Below, piece after piece: positions 62,163 to 64,000 of a stretch of 64,000 nucleotides of DNA. The stretch lies in NCBI RefSeq assembly GCF_026627505.1, contig NZ_JAPNLK010000007.1, positions 62,001-126,000 on the forward strand, read 5' to 3'. The stretch comes from Streptomyces sp. H27-H5. Lineage in GTDB: Bacteria; Actinomycetota; Actinomycetes; Streptomycetales; Streptomycetaceae. A program made the position numbers and the translations under genes. The notes below the pieces were generated by a model. The model made no database searches, was not told the DNA's origin, and worked only from the letters and a program-made list of their open reading frames with translations. Each line of letters starts with the position of its first letter. Position 1 is the first letter of the stretch.

Positions 62163-63752
62163 GTGAACGACCGCCCCCCGTCGGGCCAGTACCCCGAAAC
62201 CGGGTACGACGGCCTTTCCACCACCAATTTCGCTGGTGACCAGGCCTACGTTTCCTACGAAACGCAGGGTCAGGGCTACAACTACGGTGTATCCGGCACC
62301 TACGACGCCTACGGCTCGTACGAGTCCACCGGTACGCACGACGCCACCGCCTGGGCCTCGCAGGAGAGTTACCTGTCGACCGTCCCCACCCAGGGCGCCC
62401 CCGAGGACACGACCGGGCAGTGGGACGCGAGCGCCTGGAACTCCGCCGGCTCCGACTCCCAACCGTCGTCCTTCGGTTACGAGTCCGGCGGCGCGGAGCA
62501 GACCGGCCAGTGGTCCACTTTCACCGGTTACCCCCAGGGCACCGGCGCGTACGACGCCACCGCGTGGAACGGCGGGGCCGCCACGAACGACCTCACCGGC
62601 GCGACGACGGTCACCGCGAGTGTCCAGGACTACCCGTCGCAGCCCGACGGCGGATACGCGTACGGGTACGACACCATGCAGGCCGCCCCCGCCGACTCCC
62701 TTTCGTACGAGGCCTCCTACGAGCCCGCGTACGAGGCGACGACCGTCGTCCCGATCACCGTCGCCGATCCTTACCCGAGCGCCGATCCGTACGCGAACAA
62801 CGACCTGCACGCCGCCGAAACCGCCGTCTTCGAGGCCGTCACCGACGCGCTCCCGGACGACGAGCCGCAACCGCGGGGCGCCGTGCACGACATGCCCACC
62901 CAGGCCATGCCCGTGACCCCCCGCGCGGAGAACGAACCGCGGCCCACGCGCCGCGCCGGCGCTCCCGCCAAGGGCGCGGTCAAGAGTTCCGCGAGGGCGG
63001 GCGGCAGCAGTCGCCGGCGCACTCCGGCGAAGCGTTCCGCCCTGTTGACGGTGGCCGTTCCCTCCGCCTGCGTGATGGGCGTCGCGGGAGTCGCGGCCGC
63101 CTCCGTCGGCGGACTCACCGGCGGTGTGGAGAAGCCCGCCGAGGAACCCGTCACGATGGCGGCACCCGACCCGGCCTCGGTGAAGCCGGTCGCCGCGAAC
63201 AACAAGCTCGACACGCAGTTGGCCGCGCTCAGCGCCGACGCGGGCGACTTCGCCGACCGGGCGAGCCGTACCCAGGAGCGCATCGACCTTCGCGAACGCC
63301 AGTTGGAAGAGAAGAAGAAGCGCGCCGAGGAGGCTGCGGCCAAGGAGGCCGCCCGCCCCAAGTTCGCCGTTCCGGTCGCCCAGCACGGGTTGAGCGCCGG
63401 CTTCGGCCAGGCCGGCGGCATGTGGATGTCGGTGCACACCGGCATCGACTTCCCGGTCTCGTACGGCACTCCGGTCATGGCCGCCACCGACGGCACCGTG
63501 CGCACCCAGTTCAACAGCGCCTACGGGAACATGGCCATATTGACCTCGCCCGACGGCACCGAGACCTGGTACTGCCACCTCAGCAGCACCAAGATCCGGT
63601 CCGGCAAGGTCAAGGCCGGTGAGGTGATCGCCTACTCCGGCAACTCCGGCAACTCCACCGGCCCGCACCTGCACTTCGAGGTCAGGCCCGGCGGCGGCTC
63701 CCCGATCGACCCCCAGGCGTGGCTGCGCAGCCACGGCCTGGACCCGAGCTGA
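62163..63752 (+). CDS. M23 family metallopeptidase with cytoplasmic low-complexity domain
   Basis: The 529-residue protein has a Tyr/Gly/Ser/Thr-rich N-terminal region of about 250 residues, a basic patch before a transmembrane helix (residues 292-314, LTVAVPSACVMGVAGVAAAS), a coiled coil (342-399, RERQLEEKKKRAEEAA), and an M23 domain (402-529). Zinc ligands are in HTGIDFP and PHLHFEV; the third His is in WYCHLSS. It cuts peptidoglycan cross-links outside the membrane. GTG 62163 is chosen over TTG 62160. Confidence 0.85.
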   Translation: MNDRPPSGQYPETGYDGLSTTNFAGDQAYVSYETQGQGYNYGVSGTYDAYGSYESTGTHDATAWASQESYLSTVPTQGAPEDTTGQWDASAWNSAGSDSQPSSFGYESGGAEQTGQWSTFTGYPQGTGAYDATAWNGGAATNDLTGATTVTASVQDYPSQPDGGYAYGYDTMQAAPADSLSYEASYEPAYEATTVVPITVADPYPSADPYANNDLHAAETAVFEAVTDALPDDEPQPRGAVHDMPTQAMPVTPRAENEPRPTRRAGAPAKGAVKSSARAGGSSRRRTPAKRSALLTVAVPSACVMGVAGVAAASVGGLTGGVEKPAEEPVTMAAPDPASVKPVAANNKLDTQLAALSADAGDFADRASRTQERIDLRERQLEEKKKRAEEAAAKEAARPKFAVPVAQHGLSAGFGQAGGMWMSVHTGIDFPVSYGTPVMAATDGTVRTQFNSAYGNMAILTSPDGTETWYCHLSSTKIRSGKVKAGEVIAYSGNSGNSTGPHLHFEVRPGGGSPIDPQAWLRSHGLDPS

Positions 63753-63858
63753 GCGAGCCCCCTCCCACCCGGCGAGCGGCCCCCCTCCACAGGCCGCCCC
63801 GCCGCGCGCCGTCCGGCGAAGGCCGCCCCCTCGCAGGCGACCCGCCCCGCCGTCCGCG

Positions 63859-64000
63859 CTAGAGCTTCTGTACCGGCGCGTACCGCAGCAGCAGCCGCTT
63901 CGGCTTGTCGTCCCCGAAGTCGATGGTGGCCTGGGCGTCCGCGCCGGCGCCCTTGACCTCCATGACCGTGCCCAGACCGAACTGGTCGTGCGTGACCCGG
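63859..64000 (-). CDS. pcrA: ATP-dependent DNA helicase PcrA, C-terminal end
   Basis: The last 46 codons are in the window, ending at TAG 63859. The sequence RVTHDQFGLGTVMEVKG, then DFGDDKPKRLLLRYAPVQKL, is the conserved C-terminal Tudor-like tail of UvrD/PcrA helicases, which binds RNA polymerase or partners. The position next to the M23 peptidase fits the Streptomyces core order. It is partial at the right edge. Confidence 0.82.
   Translation of the reverse strand, partial: RVTHDQFGLGTVMEVKGAGADAQATIDFGDDKPKRLLLRYAPVQKL

Overview
The window reads as a chromosomal segment of a Streptomyces. It is GC-rich throughout, uses GTG and TTG starts freely, packs genes with ATGA/GTGA/TGATG overlaps, and from about 14.9 kb onward carries a gene order that, from memory, matches the conserved Streptomyces core run from sdhCDAB to pcrA (sdh, trpS, glyA, rocD, mdh, folD, purHN, sucDC, an icmB-like gene, an M23 peptidase, pcrA). 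No tRNA, rRNA, CRISPR array or insertion sequence was seen.

Layout. (1) 1-253: 5' end of a quinone-oxidoreductase gene running off the left edge, with three palindromic operators upstream. (2) 574-7656: a rightward, tightly coupled block that looks like the replication module of an actinophage: a Cas4/RecB-type nuclease, a single-strand-binding-like protein, a DnaB/RecA-type helicase, a resolvase-like nuclease, a primase split into a zinc-finger ORF and a TOPRIM ORF, a metallophosphoesterase, and two small proteins resembling sigma regions 2 and 4. No integrase, portal, capsid or lysis gene is present here. (3) 7790-14421: an accessory block. It has an XRE regulator, a second triad of palindromic operators, a coupled operon (resolvase-like protein, GHKL ATPase, DUF6415, hypothetical) and an ATP-grasp RiPP (graspetide-type) cluster: a precursor at 11703, an ATP-grasp maturase at 11963 and a PIMT-like O-methyltransferase at 12925. 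The last pair is the combination known from fuscimiditide, an ester-crosslinked and aspartimidylated peptide. A short acidic peptide gene sits just upstream.

(4) 14871-30308: an OHCU-decarboxylase-like gene, the succinate dehydrogenase operon, a TetR-controlled group with paired operators, a solute-binding protein, a metallophosphoesterase, a D,D-carboxypeptidase, a YihY protein, a 2'-5' RNA ligase-type protein and trpS. (5) 30550-45329: central metabolism. glyA sits behind a ZTP riboswitch, followed by rocD, a YgiC/YgiB-like pair, a MocR regulator opposite an AhpD-like gene, mdh, a head-to-head pair of 5'-truncated pseudogenes (SDR and LysR), folD, and purN-purH. (6) 45642-51407: a DUF6350 membrane protein, an XRE-sigma-TM fusion, and sucC-sucD with a cluster of inverted repeats upstream. 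(7) 51772-59714: MoxR ATPase, DUF5682 and vWA genes on the minus strand, divergent from a SWIM zinc-finger gene and a DUF5691 gene, with nested palindromes between them. This resembles the E. coli yehLMPQ layout and is a possible chaperone or conflict system. (8) 60109-64000: an icmB-like gene, a lipase-like hydrolase, an M23 peptidase and the 3' end of pcrA.

The core genes feed the TCA cycle (sdh, mdh, sucCD) and one-carbon and purine metabolism (glyA, folD, purN, purH), with glyA tied to purine and folate status through the ZTP aptamer. Functional calls rest on motif recognition by eye and on memory of families; no searches were run.
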